64,000 nt of DNA, taken from Owenia fusiformis (Eukaryota; Annelida; Polychaeta; Sabellida; Oweniidae). Shown in pieces: positions 56,301 through 60,399 of the stretch (its first letter is position 1; every line of letters starts with the position of its first letter). The notes under the pieces were generated by a model that was not told the DNA's origin, did not search any database, and worked only from the letters and a program-made list of their open reading frames with translations. Location of the stretch: positions 22,458,184 to 22,522,183 of the forward strand of contig CAIIXF020000012.1 in the NCBI GenBank assembly GCA_903813345.2, in the 5' to 3' direction. Both the position numbers and the translations under genes were made by a program.

Positions 56301-56341
56301 CACCTTACCAAATGAGACTGAGAAACCCTCCTAAGCATTGA
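10918..56341 (+). CDS. dom: Domino/SRCAP/EP400-family Swi2/Snf2 chromatin remodeller, long SANT isoform (spliced)
   Basis: ATPase of the H2A.Z-exchange/NuA4-type complexes. Exons: 10918-11035, 11611-11889, 12170-12765, 13067-13163, 14575-14670, 16744-16894, 17178-17331, 17807-17992, 18562-18702, 18869-19049, 19204-19277, 19716-19871, 20440-20560, 20872-21006, 21202-21305, 22315-22410, 22678-22855, 23068-23204, 23583-23693, 24076-24327, 24706-24842, 25115-25301, 31121-31315, 32489-32618, 33433-33546, 34014-34118, 34619-34777, 35103-35384, 37281-37399, 38063-38382, 38785-38987, 39351-39486, 39915-40145, 40503-40613, 41210-41378, 41634-41819, 42222-42305, 42568-42702, 47919-47954, 48163-48319, 49227-49462, 49566-49793, 51001-51276, 52067-52216, 52374-52593, 52788-52915, 53237-53356, 53682-53840, 54138-54396, 55293-55547, 55788-56341. 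All junctions keep frame, giving about 3047 aa. The ATG has A at -3; an upstream start cannot be excluded. The sequence is EP400-like at both ends and SRCAP-like in the ATPase, as expected for the unduplicated invertebrate gene. Confidence 0.92.
11957..12084 (+). ncRNA. H/ACA box snoRNA candidate, family A copy 1 (intron 2)
   Basis: The 5' hairpin closes with GCCACA/TGTGGC. The hinge contains H box AGAGGA. The 3' hairpin has CCAGC...GCTGG and ATAG/CTA(G) pairs, and ends with ACA at 12079-12081 three nucleotides before the inferred 3' end. It is intronic and in the host orientation, as is normal for animal snoRNAs. Three other copies lie in introns of the same gene. Confidence 0.75.
12843..12971 (+). 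ncRNA. H/ACA box snoRNA candidate, family A copy 2 (intron 3)
   Basis: Same architecture as copy 1, with GCCACA/TGTGGC basal stem and H box AGAAGA, and the 3' hairpin identical to copy 1. The 3' box is ATA (12966-12968) instead of ACA. This copy may be weaker or non-functional, although ATA boxes occur in some H/ACA RNAs. Confidence 0.62.
13362..13822. mobile_element. hAT-like MITE in intron 4
   Basis: Target duplication GTTATATT at 13354-13361 and 13823-13830. Termini TAGGGGTGAGACGA and TCGTCTCACCCCTA. Internal runs of gattcgagtcg and cgactcgattcg form a second inverted pair. The 8-bp duplication with TAGGGG ends is typical of hAT elements. No transposase ORF. Confidence 0.85.
14098..14330. 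repeat. Degenerate ~37-bp tandem repeat in intron 4
   Basis: About six units with the core accaaat.gaatacatg(c/t)a(a/g)gt. The units are diverged. No coding content. Confidence 0.55.
14671..16743. other. Intron 5, no feature recognised
   Basis: About 2 kb of AT-rich intron between exons 5 and 6. I see no exon, snoRNA boxes in correct spacing, or terminal inverted repeats. Confidence 0.4.
17515..17650 (+). ncRNA. H/ACA box snoRNA candidate, family A diverged copy (intron 7)
   Basis: The basal stem GCCACA/TGTGGC and H box AGAGGA are kept. The 3' hairpin is remodelled as CCAGCCTAGC...GCTAG...GCTGG and ACA sits at 17645-17647. Stems are preserved by paired changes while the loops, and so the guide pockets, differ. 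This suggests a change of target after duplication. Confidence 0.65.
17807..21305 (+). CDS. dom: Remodeller exons 8-15: HSA domain and acidic linker
   Basis: Exons 8-9 (residues 498-606) encode the helicase-SANT-associated domain, with [16 protein letters not shown] and KWKRVGCRK. In this family the domain binds actin and actin-related proteins. Exons 11-15 encode an acidic linker ([47 protein letters not shown]), plus the [18 protein letters not shown] segment typical of the SRCAP/Domino post-HSA region. Introns 2, 3, 7, 8 and 11 host snoRNA copies. Confidence 0.9.
18161..18288 (+). ncRNA. H/ACA box snoRNA candidate, family A copy 3 (intron 8)
   Basis: Nearly identical to copy 1. The hinge reads ACATGA, which still fits the ANANNA H-box rule although the sequence has changed. 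ACA at 18283-18285. Confidence 0.72.
19467..19601 (+). ncRNA. H/ACA box snoRNA candidate, family B copy 1 (intron 11)
   Basis: The 5' hairpin is closed by CCCAGTG/CACTGGG. The hinge AAAGAA fits the H box. The 3' hairpin is closed by CAGAG/CTCTG with an upper stem near GGCT/AGCC. The terminal box is ATA at 19596-19598. Other copies are in introns 25, 34 and 35. Confidence 0.65.
21306..21950. repeat. Tandem ~165-bp repeats with AAGATGGCGGC motifs (intron 15)
   Basis: Three to four imperfect units contain cgtaaaaaacgtaatctttg, gatttggttcaaattttat and one or two AAGATGGCGGC-like motifs each. The motif is a YY1-type consensus. The array starts right after the exon 15 donor. Confidence 0.65.
22087..22320 (+). 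repeat. 58-bp minisatellite containing the exon 16 splice acceptor (4 copies)
   Basis: The unit contains ctctatgaatcatcataag and ends ttgtttgtttccag|GGTGATGG, so it carries a branch/pyrimidine tract, AG and the first exon bases. Unit starts are spaced 58 bp (22089, 22147, 22205, 22263). The last copy has one extra A. The final acceptor (22314/22315) gives the productive exon; the earlier ones would lead to stops or frameshifts. Confidence 0.85.
22315..25301 (+). CDS. dom: Remodeller exons 16-22: ATPase lobe 1
   Basis: The lobe contains [17 protein letters not shown], the Walker A motif DEMGLGKT (residues about 933-940), motif Ia [17 protein letters not shown], the DEAQ Walker B box spanning the exon 19/20 junction (1036-1039), and motif [11 protein letters not shown] (from 1064). 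SMVEG...[17 protein letters not shown] and [17 protein letters not shown] follow. These are the SRCAP/Domino versions; EP400 itself has diverged at the DEAQ and TGTPLQ positions, as I recall. All catalytic residues I can check are present, so the ATPase should be active. Confidence 0.93.
23372..23496 (+). ncRNA. H/ACA box snoRNA candidate, family C copy 1 (intron 18)
   Basis: The 5' hairpin has outer GAGA/TCTC, then CACT/AGTG and GTTG/CAAC. The hinge ATAGTA fits ANANNA. The 3' hairpin is closed by (A)GACTTG/CAAGTT and followed by ACA at 23491-23493. The next exon begins about 85 nt later. Pairing is less perfect than in copy 2. Confidence 0.55.
23945..24060. repeat. Short ~23-bp tandem repeat (intron 19)
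   Basis: Four to five units of atcaggtgcattytaacact type, upstream of exon 20. Non-coding. Confidence 0.55.
24510..24633 (+). ncRNA. H/ACA box snoRNA candidate, family C copy 2 (intron 20)
   Basis: The 5' hairpin matches copy 1. The H box is ACAGTA. The 3' hairpin has an 8-bp lower stem TTGACTTG/CAAGTCAA, an upper stem CCACAT/ATGTGG and a pocket between them. ACA lies at 24628-24630, three nucleotides from the inferred end. Confidence 0.65.
25319..25461. repeat. Left inverted terminal repeat of the DIRS element
   Basis: It matches the reverse complement of 30801-30945, including ggactggcccaagtggccaa and atcgatccccaactcatta. Pairing is close to perfect over about 140 bp. Confidence 0.88.
25602..27266 (+). 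CDS. DIRS element ORF1, gag-like protein (554 aa)
   Basis: The first ORF after the left terminal repeat. The N-terminal third is Ser/Arg/Pro-rich ([16 protein letters not shown]). A more ordered middle region has hydrophobic periodicity (about residues 320-480), and the tail is very basic (Lys/Asp/Ser, ending NKDNRFSKK). Position and composition fit DIRS gag, a nucleic-acid-binding structural protein. I see no zinc knuckle. Start ATG at 25602 follows an AT-rich leader. It overlaps the 5' end of the longest RT frame by 74 bp. Confidence 0.75.
   Translation: MAEQGSIQGEITSELNLNGPSTSSTLTGNEVINDVSLATTSVTDYVQSLVEEAVTRKMATLGNRPPTRPPSDRRSPSSSYLHNSEYSLPREQSPRSSKKAVETGKRGNDSHRNDTKFRDYNYSATHHVDVSRSTFRNRSRSPVSQLRSPSRLSHHSYSHTNRPSDSSPSRISGTSRQGTQNSRSIINNFSSKISHSQNSDSKPRILDSDDNEPSKSKSSEEEAVLLVRSLWDSTISALEIDQVNSSTNSKESLTRVALQKVDESSVTKASLPCPPVFHQLVQNINNQISSATSGFNTKGKLFRIKSSNYRLAKGDDSVVRPLKLNNSLGNLVPNDKTFSDFFKNADTKTQLSNKNWKGLEENLRAVLQPLVYSEWYIGSVSKLVTQLTAHLSNNTDPLVTQLLDSMGDLLLRGSTASVTATEGILKTLTNSALLQRDLIQEQVPTRFRESMRVLPVEHTSTTLYPESQLKDLVDSASSNLTNQALVTLAQSSSRSSKDKDRSQRQSRPDYRKKSSNKDWSKSQDKSKSDFRDSKKKYDNKGGKHFNKDNRFSKK
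27274..29361 (+). CDS. DIRS element ORF2, reverse transcriptase and RNase H
   Basis: The frame is open from 27193. The ATG at 27274, just after the gag stop, is the likelier start. Numbering from 27193, the RT has [10 protein letters not shown] (Asp175) and the catalytic HRYLDDWL (Asp241/242) after [10 protein letters not shown]. RNase H follows with FTDAST (Asp406), WLELKAI (Glu441) and CADNTTA (Asp466), ending [19 protein letters not shown]-terminal block ([18 protein letters not shown]... [10 protein letters not shown]... [15 protein letters not shown]) is typical of DIRS polyproteins. All catalytic residues are present. Confidence 0.9.
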   Translation: MIPIFTIPPYPGPVGGRLMFFLPNWKLLTEDPFILKMIQVGYIPQMNSTVTLCTEPNQFESSTSSKAARFSRVVEDLLQKNAVEEVLNRHSPGFYSNLFLVKKKNGEDRPVINLRTLNQVLIVPKFKMETVQQYMTSFQQGKWAVSLDLRDAYLHIMMKENFRKYLRFVVNGKILQFRVLPFGLATAPMIFTKILEPLASFFHKLGIKLHRYLDDWLIRGASPQEVSDHLRIVMTVTENLGFIINHKKSQLIPLQIFDYVGVRWDLHLGMSYPPQDRIDKILHLTDWFLTESRATAKQWMSLLGLLASAEKQVPLGRLHMRFLQQCLSQNWSQLRDPLDKMITVDRTARLDLLWWNQGQHLEKGMTLAPFSPEVTIFTDASTAMWGAHMDLNISKECCGNWSQSESNNHINWLELKAIQKALQHFQTHLQGKMVLICADNTTATTYLNKQGGTQSAKLTELSRQIWLWADLHQVRLRARHVPGRLNRRADLLSRGNQIVATEWSLHPAVVKQMFKIWGTPNLDMMATCYNNQLPVYVSPIQDQAAWATDALSLSWQNLHLYIYPPTPVIGLVLQKLKDHDCLALAILPKWQNQPWFPELLDLLVDYPREIPPLEKLLKMPRSQIFHQNPELFHLHACKLSRNLSLRRVFQHKCQKESHQMLEDLPPTESMMPNGRSSLFGVLRGIWIPAQSLFQK
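29040..30257 (+). CDS. DIRS element ORF3, tyrosine recombinase (405 aa)
   Basis: The frame is open from 27345, but recombinase homology begins near 29200, so the ATG at 29040 is a plausible start. It overlaps ORF2 by about 320 bp in another frame. The N-terminal core-binding part ([26 protein letters not shown]) precedes the catalytic domain, with Arg211 in [14 protein letters not shown], His343-x-x-Arg346 in [10 protein letters not shown], His372 and the nucleophile Tyr378 or 379 in [12 protein letters not shown]. It integrates the circular cDNA. The full catalytic set is present. Confidence 0.88.
   Translation: MAESAVVPRTIRSSSGLSKGNPPIGETSQNAKKSDLPSKSRTFPSSRLQTLTKSLTQKGFSTQVSKRIASDARRPSTNRVYDAKWKKFSIWCSERNLDPCTVSVPEIADFLLYLHSVKKLTVSTIEGYRTVINQVLQHSSGTSLSSTQEISDLIHSFKLEDAQPKDLMPKWDLVFVLHELTKPPFEPMSTADLKHVSWKTLFLLLLASGKRRSDIHAIDIRRIQWTRNNLEAVLFPFVGFLPKSLNCAEGQSRFQPITIKALANFVGNETPDKFLCPVRALRYYLQATVPIRGVRNRLFIPFKKGCSSDVHPNTLSSWVKQLLNYVYKNASEESKLQGKIRPHETRAISSSLALQANASLTALFKTCSWASHNTFTSYYLRDVTVLEKGMHKLGPVVLAGTLCNF
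30652..30752. repeat. Internal complementary region of the DIRS element
   Basis: The first half (gcatatgtcatggaataggt to gtatgtaattg) is the reverse complement of the left end. The second half (tgagaaattttaccag to tattccatgac) is the reverse complement of the right end. It is the template joining the two ends during circle formation in DIRS replication. Confidence 0.85.
30801..30945. repeat. Right inverted terminal repeat of the DIRS element
   Basis: The reverse complement of 25319-25461. Beyond it the element continues about 35 bp to the end defined by the internal complementary region. Confidence 0.88.
31121..37399 (+). CDS. dom: Remodeller exons 23-29: interlobe insertion
   Basis: The long insertion between the ATPase lobes is diagnostic of the INO80 remodeller family. 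It begins with a conserved segment ([21 protein letters not shown]) and then becomes Ser/Thr/Val/Gln-rich and low in complexity. Together with exon 22 it puts several hundred residues between motif III and lobe 2. Exon 25 follows an 11-copy acceptor minisatellite. Exon 23 follows the intron that carries the DIRS element. Confidence 0.88.
32796..33447 (+). repeat. 59-bp minisatellite containing the exon 25 splice acceptor (11 acceptors)
   Basis: Unit: GTGCAAGTCCCAGGACTGTT, then gtgcaacctattacctaatt, then gtatgatattctatc(c/g)cag. Units start at 32843, 32902, 32961, 33020, 33079, 33138, 33197, 33256, 33315, 33374 and 33433, exactly 59 bp apart. Only the last continues into exon 25. An earlier acceptor would read [12 protein letters not shown] and then stop. 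The cgcag and cccag variants are mixed along the array. Confidence 0.9.
33761..33895 (+). ncRNA. H/ACA box snoRNA candidate, family B copy 2 (intron 25)
   Basis: CCCAGTG/CACTGGG 5' stem, AAAGAA hinge and CAGAG/CTCTG 3' stem. The 3' box is ATA at 33890-33892. The sequence differs from copies 3 and 4 mostly in loops. Confidence 0.65.
34955..35019 (+). ncRNA. C/D box snoRNA candidate, family D copy 1 (intron 27)
   Basis: C box ATGATGA 34961-34967, D' box CTGA 34986-34989, C' box ATGAGGA 34995-35001 and D box CTGA 35010-35013, with a short terminal stem (agcc/ggtt). Spacing is standard. It ends about 84 nt before exon 28, close to the usual 70-80 nt C/D distance. The D' guide GGGACGTAAT is complementary to 18S rRNA ATTACGTCCC. 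Confidence 0.8.
35402..36745. repeat. Dispersed repeat with ~185-bp internal tandem units (intron 28)
   Basis: It starts with a palindromic tcccCACCACATAGTGTGGGG segment and a (tccgtccg)n run. About four to five units of roughly 185 bp follow (gattagttttttggcattct, cagccattttggattttccg, gtaaagtcttgtctac). It ends with ataggtggggacattttgta. No coding frame. The type is common in marine invertebrate genomes. Confidence 0.6.
36797..37220. mobile_element. Inverted-repeat element with a strong terminal hairpin (intron 28)
   Basis: About 36798-36843 is inverted relative to 37088-37128 (tattatatcact / agtgatataata). At 37150-37206 there is a near-perfect hairpin: TTTCACAA and GTGATATTCCAC pair with GTGGAATATCAC and TTGTGAAA around GCCCttcGGGC. 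Confidence 0.5.
37755..37819 (+). ncRNA. C/D box snoRNA candidate, family D copy 2 (intron 29)
   Basis: C box ATGATGA from 37761, D' CTGA 37786-37789, C' ATGAGGA from 37795 and D CTGA 37810-37813. Both guide regions are identical to copy 1. Confidence 0.78.
38063..40613 (+). CDS. dom: Remodeller exons 30-34: ATPase lobe 2 (helicase C)
   Basis: [19 protein letters not shown] opens the block. The lobe follows with [75 protein letters not shown] and [20 protein letters not shown]. The last two contain motif VI with its arginine fingers. [16 protein letters not shown] closes the lobe. Exon junctions inside conserved motifs are all in phase. Confidence 0.93.
39720..39784 (+). ncRNA. C/D box snoRNA candidate, family D copy 3 (intron 32)
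   Basis: C box ATGATGA 39726-39732, D' CTGA 39751-39754, C' ATGAGGA 39760-39766 and D CTGA 39775-39778. The guide regions are the same as in the other two copies, so all three should methylate the same positions. Confidence 0.78.
40808..40941 (+). ncRNA. H/ACA box snoRNA candidate, family B copy 3 (intron 34)
   Basis: Stem, hinge and stem as in the other family B copies, with a proper ACA box at 40936-40938 after CTCTGTT. It is one of the two copies with all consensus boxes. Confidence 0.72.
41210..42702 (+). CDS. dom: Remodeller exons 35-38a: charged post-ATPase region
   Basis: The segment is rich in Glu, Lys and Arg and predicted helical: [22 protein letters not shown], then the acidic exon 36, exon 37 ([20 protein letters not shown]) and the start of exon 38 ([21 protein letters not shown]). 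Both isoforms share it. It ends at [13 protein letters not shown], followed by the alternative donor at 42703 (AAG|GTGAAC). Confidence 0.88.
41412..41545 (+). ncRNA. H/ACA box snoRNA candidate, family B copy 4 (intron 35)
   Basis: It begins about 30 nt after the exon 35 donor. CCCAGTG/CACTGGG, AAAGAA hinge, CAGAG/CTCTG and ACA at 41540-41542. Confidence 0.72.
42568..44352 (+). CDS. dom: Alternative terminal exon 38b: SANT-less SRCAP/Domino-B-like isoform
   Basis: If the donor at 42703 is not used, exon 38 stays open for 550 more codons to TGA at 44350-44352, giving a protein of about 2671 aa. The extension is Ser/Thr/Gln/Pro-rich. It has runs of RSR and basic residues near its start and a seven-residue Gly repeat (consensus QTLSVGG, about seven copies, 43558-43700). 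GNIFD occurs twice, near the end ([14 protein letters not shown]) and at the C-terminus ([12 protein letters not shown]). The open frame, repeated motif and downstream AATAAA argue for a real terminal exon rather than a chance open intron. Drosophila domino makes comparable A and B isoforms. Confidence 0.85.
   Translation, partial: EQVEDAKKNWELNRLKTLREEEERRCELEEDEMLFTYSREDATNKVNKKSNKSNKNMQKVKKGTSRKSKSEPIVVETEQKSKVVTSSVSPTRASSRIRLSSSGSLSASQSSVELSSSKSSLRARRCHVVLEKTPPSVHSPRLRSRLNSTESNSSGSNLGASASKIVLNVPTAKADSAVKTKPQPIPKQNKSKSHVIKEQPETVLSTSAPAANETTPKAAPVSKPTTPKTLQPSSPLAWSNPNLVIRTRRARQCGNEVPQNIVPSSQPITSQNVTQVGPQRVMKVATTNQSGASNVVTMVPTTLNVPTLNLAQNKIRINPMGNLMPISAVTGQQISISGQTLSVGGQAISVGGQTLSVGGQTLSVGGQPISISGQTLSVGGVTGQPSVVSLGPNIAPGIVQAGTTFVRIAPQVVNLIVPKPGMTTQRLSQPRLAGAQQVRLAQALRPQLSTSRPMLNAQLLPNTSIIKAIQRSRVAASVTNGPAGTSTPGGSRTQTPTLGGSRTQTPTLQPNGAPTPGGSRTNTPTLTIPPSPTRLARPESPQKHTQTDAGNIFDRMESPTKRRSTDSQNSTSSSGATGNIFDIIAQLRGSSTNT
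44544..44618. repeat. 35-bp tandem duplication in the short-isoform 3' UTR
   Basis: Two copies of a unit containing cagacctatggtatgtacta and tgtagtcttatg. Confidence 0.7.
45075..45080 (+). terminator. Candidate polyadenylation signal for the short isoform
   Basis: AATAAA about 720 bp after the 44352 stop codon. It is the first clear hexamer in this AT-rich 3' region. Another lies at about 46739. Confidence 0.45.
45930..46275. mobile_element. Diverged relative of the 9403-9829 foldback MITE
   Basis: It shares gccaggacttaagtcctg, the gggtattttaggatt segment and its inverted copy, and ttctcccatattgttata near the right end. It lies in the intron used by the long isoform. Confidence 0.5.
46484..46590. 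repeat. ~55-bp tandem duplication
   Basis: The unit containing agcagtcttctgcacagctt and caaagaactt..gcaaccc occurs twice in tandem with a few differences. Confidence 0.65.
47240..47850. repeat. Dispersed repeat, copy in intron 38
   Basis: Blocks such as gactgacttcaattcttttc, tttgaccttcaatgac and caaggtcaaa recur within this copy and in the copy at 54711-55270. Both copies lie in the same orientation. Confidence 0.6.
47919..51276 (+). CDS. dom: Remodeller exons 39-43: EP400/Domino-A-type region with SANT domain
   Basis: The 36-nt exon 39 ([12 protein letters not shown]) continues the ...REDATNK frame. Exon 40 gives [20 protein letters not shown]. Exon 41 contains [14 protein letters not shown] and ends with [13 protein letters not shown]. 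Exon 42 completes the SANT/Myb-like domain (about residues 2253-2323), with [37 protein letters not shown] and PREEGK. The exon at 51001-51276 gives [12 protein letters not shown] and [14 protein letters not shown]. These blocks match EP400 and Domino-A in order and are absent from SRCAP, as I recall. In EP400 this region binds and inhibits TIP60-type acetyltransferase or reads histone tails. Confidence 0.9.
48355..48915. repeat. 16-bp minisatellite, about 35 copies (intron 40)
   Basis: The unit is catcagatacatgcaa or catcagatacatgcag, with sparse variants. It begins 36 bp after the exon 40 donor (48319/48320). Since 16 is not a multiple of 3 and the unit lacks stops, all three forward frames stay open and create long ORFs that are artefacts. 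Confidence 0.9.
50156..50182 (+). CDS. dom: Candidate 27-nt microexon
   Basis: A strong polypyrimidine tract (ctttgtttttatttcccctg) and ttaatag acceptor precede 27 nt encoding [15 protein letters not shown] follows as donor. Inclusion between exon 42 and 51001 keeps frame (phase 0 on both sides). It may be an alternative exon or chance. Confidence 0.35.
51350..51890. repeat. Dispersed intronic repeat (intron after 51276)
   Basis: It starts tctcacatcatgtgagctat and ends with a related caccatgtgagctccgtacc. The layout resembles the 35402-36745 and 54711-55270 repeats, with a short palindrome at the start. Non-coding. Confidence 0.45.
52067..56341 (+). CDS. dom: Remodeller exons 44-51: Gln/Ala/Thr-rich C-terminal tail
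   Basis: Eight exons encode a low-complexity tail: [88 protein letters not shown] and others. The C-terminal peptide is [13 protein letters not shown]. The polyQ/A composition and order match the C-termini of EP400 and Domino-A, which act as activation or interaction surfaces. Stop TGA at 56339-56341. Exons are separated by introns of roughly 150-900 bp. Confidence 0.85.
54711..55270. repeat. Dispersed repeat, copy in intron before exon 55293
   Basis: It begins tgtcaccaaaaagtggtgac (a palindrome) and then repeats the caagttctcagaagttcaaa and gaccttcaatgac blocks several times. Homologous to 47240-47850. Confidence 0.6.
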
Positions 56342-57867
56342 AAGTGGTTTGAGCTTTGAGAAATCTTCTCCCTCTGCTGAGCATTTTGGAAAATGACAAC
56401 AACATTCATCTAACCAGATAGACAAGCCTCAGAAACCTCCCAACCATAAAAATTAACACTTGCAAACACCCTACTATAGCTAAAATGGAATACCTTATGA
56501 AACAAAGTGGAGAAAGGTATAACAGAGGACCTAACAGAGCTCCCTTGGCAAATGTAACCAAGATAACCAATAGTTAGCACAATCATTGTGTATTTTGTTT
56601 TGCATCAAGTATCTGGTTGTATTATATTTTCATCTTGTTCAGAGGTAAGGACACCAGTGAGCAATACCAGTCTTCTGTCATTCCATAAAACACTCAGTTT
56701 TAGAGAGAATGCTTGGAGATAGTACAAGGGCTTCATGTAAGACTAAATTGCACTTGGCTTATAGACCATATTTCAAAAACTAGTTAATTGTATTTACTTC
56801 TGCATGATTTTACTCTGGTCAGATATAAGTGTGCTCTTTTGTCTAACAACTATCTAACCTAGTGTTAAAACGTGATATAAAAATATTAAGAAAACATAAT
56901 ATTTTGTGACCTTGTCCCATTATTTGATGTGTGGTTTAGGCCTACTCAATGATTTATTGCATGGAATTCTTGTTTGCAGAGAAAAAGAGGTCTTATCCAA
57001 GTTTTAAGAATCAAGTTTAATATAACAAAATTACCCATGGAACCAGGGCACCAGTTATTTTACTGAAATCAGCAAATCTAATCAATTAATTATTATTAAA
57101 ATGAAATGAAATTCAAACAGAAATTTTTGCTTGGGCAAAATCCTGGGTTCAGTTTCAAGCCCTAGCCAAACATGAAACACACATGCAGCGATTTTTTCTA
57201 ATCTTAATGATCGTATTTATAATTGTTTTACAATGTCATATTTTGTCTCATTAATTTTCAGTTTTCCCTTATTAAACATGCTAAGCATTCTTCTATAGCA
57301 TGGCTATGCTCTTTGTTCTGATTGGCCAGAAAGTGGTAATGTATACCAAGCTTTGTGTGGTTGTTTCTGTTTGAAGTTCACTATGTTGTAGGCCAATAAG
57401 ACACAGATTTGAGGTATTTTATTACAGTGTGAATAACAGAATAATGAATATAGCAATTTGCGTATGGACAGATCAAACATTTACTTACTTTGATGGAAGA
57501 ATAGATGTATGTGGAATTATGATATATTTCTATTGTATTTTGTATTAAAATACATAAAATGTAATATGGTCTTGAAACAATTGATTTCATCTTTTCGGTT
57601 AAAATGTGCATGTAATATTCATTAAATCATTAGTTTGGATTGTAATTTCAACCATATCCTTTAGATCGGTTTCACGTCTCCTCAAAATTGAATTAAAAAT
57701 TGAATTATCAGTATGGACTGCTATTTTCTTGAAGCTTCTCATAATCTAGTCCCACGACAATAGTAATACCATTATAATAAATGTGTTCACAATGGAATTA
57801 AATGTATGTGTATATATTGTAATACTATTAACAAGGTCATAATATGTACTGTATTAGATTGTAGATA

Positions 57868-57939
57868 AATAAACTGTACATATAATAGTGATGAGTGTAC
57901 TGGAGTATGATTATGTACATTGAATTTGAGTGAAATAAA
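57868..57939 (+). terminator. Polyadenylation signals of the long isoform
   Basis: AATAAA at 57868-57873 and again at 57934-57939, about 1.5 kb after the stop. The intervening 56342-57860 is AT-rich with no ORF and is best read as 3' UTR. TGTGTTTTG-like GT-rich sequence follows. Confidence 0.5.
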
Positions 57940-57959
57940 ACAGATGAAAATTGTTTTGT

Positions 57960-58200
57960 AACTTAGTGTTTTGTTTAACATGTTTTATAAAAACAATGAA
58001 AAAGTGAGATTCATGAGCCAGGAGGCTTTACATTCTAGTTTCCAGGCTTTCCAATTTTAGACTCTCCACCAGAGGCCTTATCACGCTCGTTGCAAGATTT
58101 GCGTTGCGTTTGCGTAACTCCTGAGTTCCGTCTTATCACGTGCTCGTCGCAACGCAGATTGCAACTTAAGTCATTCATGTCCAGAAATGGCCCTGATTTC
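57960..58200. other. Intergenic sequence between the remodeller and NOC4L-like genes
   Basis: No exon seen. About 58075-58165 holds an imperfect inverted pair around ttgcgttgcg and cgcaacgcag. Confidence 0.4.
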
Positions 58201-58680
58201 TGTTTTTATCAATATGTGTAGAAACTGTACACAGAACATTCAGTTTTTACAGGAAATATAAATTTTGAATATCTAAGAATCAGATGTCTCAGATACAACA
58301 AATTCTTCAGTTTTTACAGAATGTGAAAATTCTGCACATCCCGAAATCAGATTCAACAGAAAATGTAGATTCTGAATAACCAAGAGTCAGATTCAACAGA
58401 TTCTACAGTTTTTTACAGAATCTGAATATTCTGCATATCCCTAAATCATTTTTATCAGATTCAACATATTCTTCAGTTTTTACAGAGAATATAGATTCTG
58501 AATAACCAAGAATCAGATTTAACAGATTTTACACTTTTTACAGGAAATAAATACTGAATATCTAATTAAGAATCAGATTTCTCAGATTTAACAGATTCTT
58601 CTGAGAAAATGTAAGATCTGCAAACCTTGATTTCTCAGATTTAACAGTTTTTACAGAAAATGAAACAAATTCTAAACCTG
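58200..58680. repeat. Degenerate tandem repeat (~70-bp units)
   Basis: Repeated blocks of cagattcaacagattcttca, tttttacaga and gtagattctgaataaccaag, six or so diverged units. No coding potential. Confidence 0.55.
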
Positions 58681-58995
58681 CTCGTCTTATTTTCTGCTAC
58701 AAAATAAAGTATGACGGTTTTTGTGTATTTCCTTGCTTTTTAAGGAAAGTATTTATACATTATCTTGTATAGTCAATCTTGTTGCCGTTGGAAATACTGA
58801 CATTTGAAGAAAATAGCCGCCTTTTTGATTTACCAAATTTAATCTCCAACTTTCTCCACAACACTGGATTGCCCACATTCCATTTCATTCACTAAACACA
58901 TACTTCATGTCTTCATACTTTATTTTGTACCAGAAAATAACATATGTGCAGTTATAAGAATTTTTCCAAAAAATGTTTTCTTGAACATGGCCTAC
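58670..58995. mobile_element. Diverged copy of the 61747-62150 foldback element
   Basis: Left part cttattttctgctacaaaat with tttccttgctttttaaggaa. Right part tttattttgtaccagaaaat. Both match the arms of the TTAA element at 61747-62150. Confidence 0.5.
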
Positions 58996-59629
58996 TCTGC
59001 AGTTACTTAATCGTTAATATTTCTCTTCAAGGGCGCCGTATAGAAAAACATGATACATGTGTCCGATATTCAGAAAAATAAGACCAAGAGTTAGACATAC
59101 AGGAAGCGTGACAATGCTCATTTTGAAGACTTGATGTCTACACCATGGGTTTTCTTGAACGTCCATGGTAACACAAAGTTCTCAGTATACCGCATAAGTT
59201 TTTATTTCACTCTTATGTACAATTCCATCTCAAGCATGCATACTGTCTTATTAGGAATGATTCCAATGAATAGTTTCTTAGACTGACTTAACAGGCCATA
59301 TATGCATTTTGGCCATATATTTTCACAACACGAAGTCACAAAACAGACCATTGTAACACAATGGTTTACAATATTCATAGTACCAAGGCAGCTCAATCTT
59401 CTACTCAAAGCCGGAATATAGAGAAGGCTTTGGACCGAAGTAAGCCGCTATGTTTTCTTCGGTGGGTTTTGCTAGGCTACTCCGTAGAGTTGCTGTTTTC
59501 TAGTTTGAAAAATTAACGAAAATACTTAGGCTAATCTAATAGAAAGCGTTGGTGTTGACATCAGCCCAGTCAAGGAGCACTTGAATCACAGCGGCTTCTG
59601 CCTTGCCACAGATCATATCCAGGGGCGGA

Positions 59630-59918
59630 TCTGGGAACCAAGAAGGGGGGGGGGGCCCAAATTTCAGGTCAGAGAAAAACATGTACGCGCTTGCGCGGAA
59701 AAAAAATTTGGGCCCCTAAAACGCAAAAGCGGGCCCAAATTTTGAAATTTTGAGGCCCATTTTCTTCAAAATTTGGCCTGAATTTAAAAAATAAGGCCTT
59801 AAAAGGCCCAGTAATGACCAAAAAGGCCGACTTTTTGGGGCCTTAAGGCCTTTTTTGGCCCACCCAAGGGGGGGGGGCGGGCCCCCAGCCCCCCCCCCCC
59901 CCCCCCTAATCCGCCAGT
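59630..59918. mobile_element. MITE with CAGGGGCGGAT/ATCCGCCAGTG ends
   Basis: Terminal inverted repeats CAGGGGCGGAT at 59630 and ATCCGCCAGTG ending 59918, with ATATC on both sides. The interior is an imperfect palindrome of gggcc/ggccc blocks with a G-run near 59645 and a C-run of about 16 near 59890. No ORF is credible. Confidence 0.65.
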
Positions 59919-60186
59919 GATATCGGTACTGTTGTGTTGCTAAAGCCACGACATTTGTTGTTATGGACTAAGGCTTTTAGATTAAAAATATAAACCGACT
60001 GTCGAACGGTGTATTGGAACATTAGTGTAGATTAGGTCATTTATTTTTCGTTAAGGAGCACATCTAGCAGAGGTTCTACTTCTATTTTGCAAAAATAACA
60101 ACAGTGTTTTGAAGATCCAAAATAAAGCTACGAATTTGCTACACCTTGAAATTTAGAATCGTTCGGTAAATTACTGTAGCGCAAGC

Positions 60187-60315
60187 ATGGGGAAAAAATT
60201 TCAAAAAAGTTTCTCCAGTAAATCAAATATTGAAGCAATCAAGCAGTCGGGAAAGGAATTCTTAAGTGATAGAAAACATTCAAACCATTTGGTTGATATA
60301 CTGACTAAACTGGAG
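60187..60315 (+). CDS. noc4l: NOC4L-like gene, first coding exon (partial gene)
   Basis: The ATG at 60187 opens 43 codons ending TKLE at a consensus donor (CTGGAG|GTAAGA). The peptide SGKEFLSDRKHSNHLVDILT resembles the start of NOC4-like proteins (in human I recall SRSEANAVFDIL at the same place). NOC4L acts with NOP14 in 40S pre-ribosome assembly in the nucleolus. In human, NOC4L lies close to EP400 on chromosome 12, which supports the call. The rest of the gene runs past the window end. Intron 1 would be about 3.45 kb and full of nested transposons. Confidence 0.55.
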
Positions 60316-60399
60316 GTAAGATGTGCGTTTCATTGTAACGGAAAATGCATTTTAACCAATTATCGCCCACGAAAATTCTATTTCACTATTTTTACAATT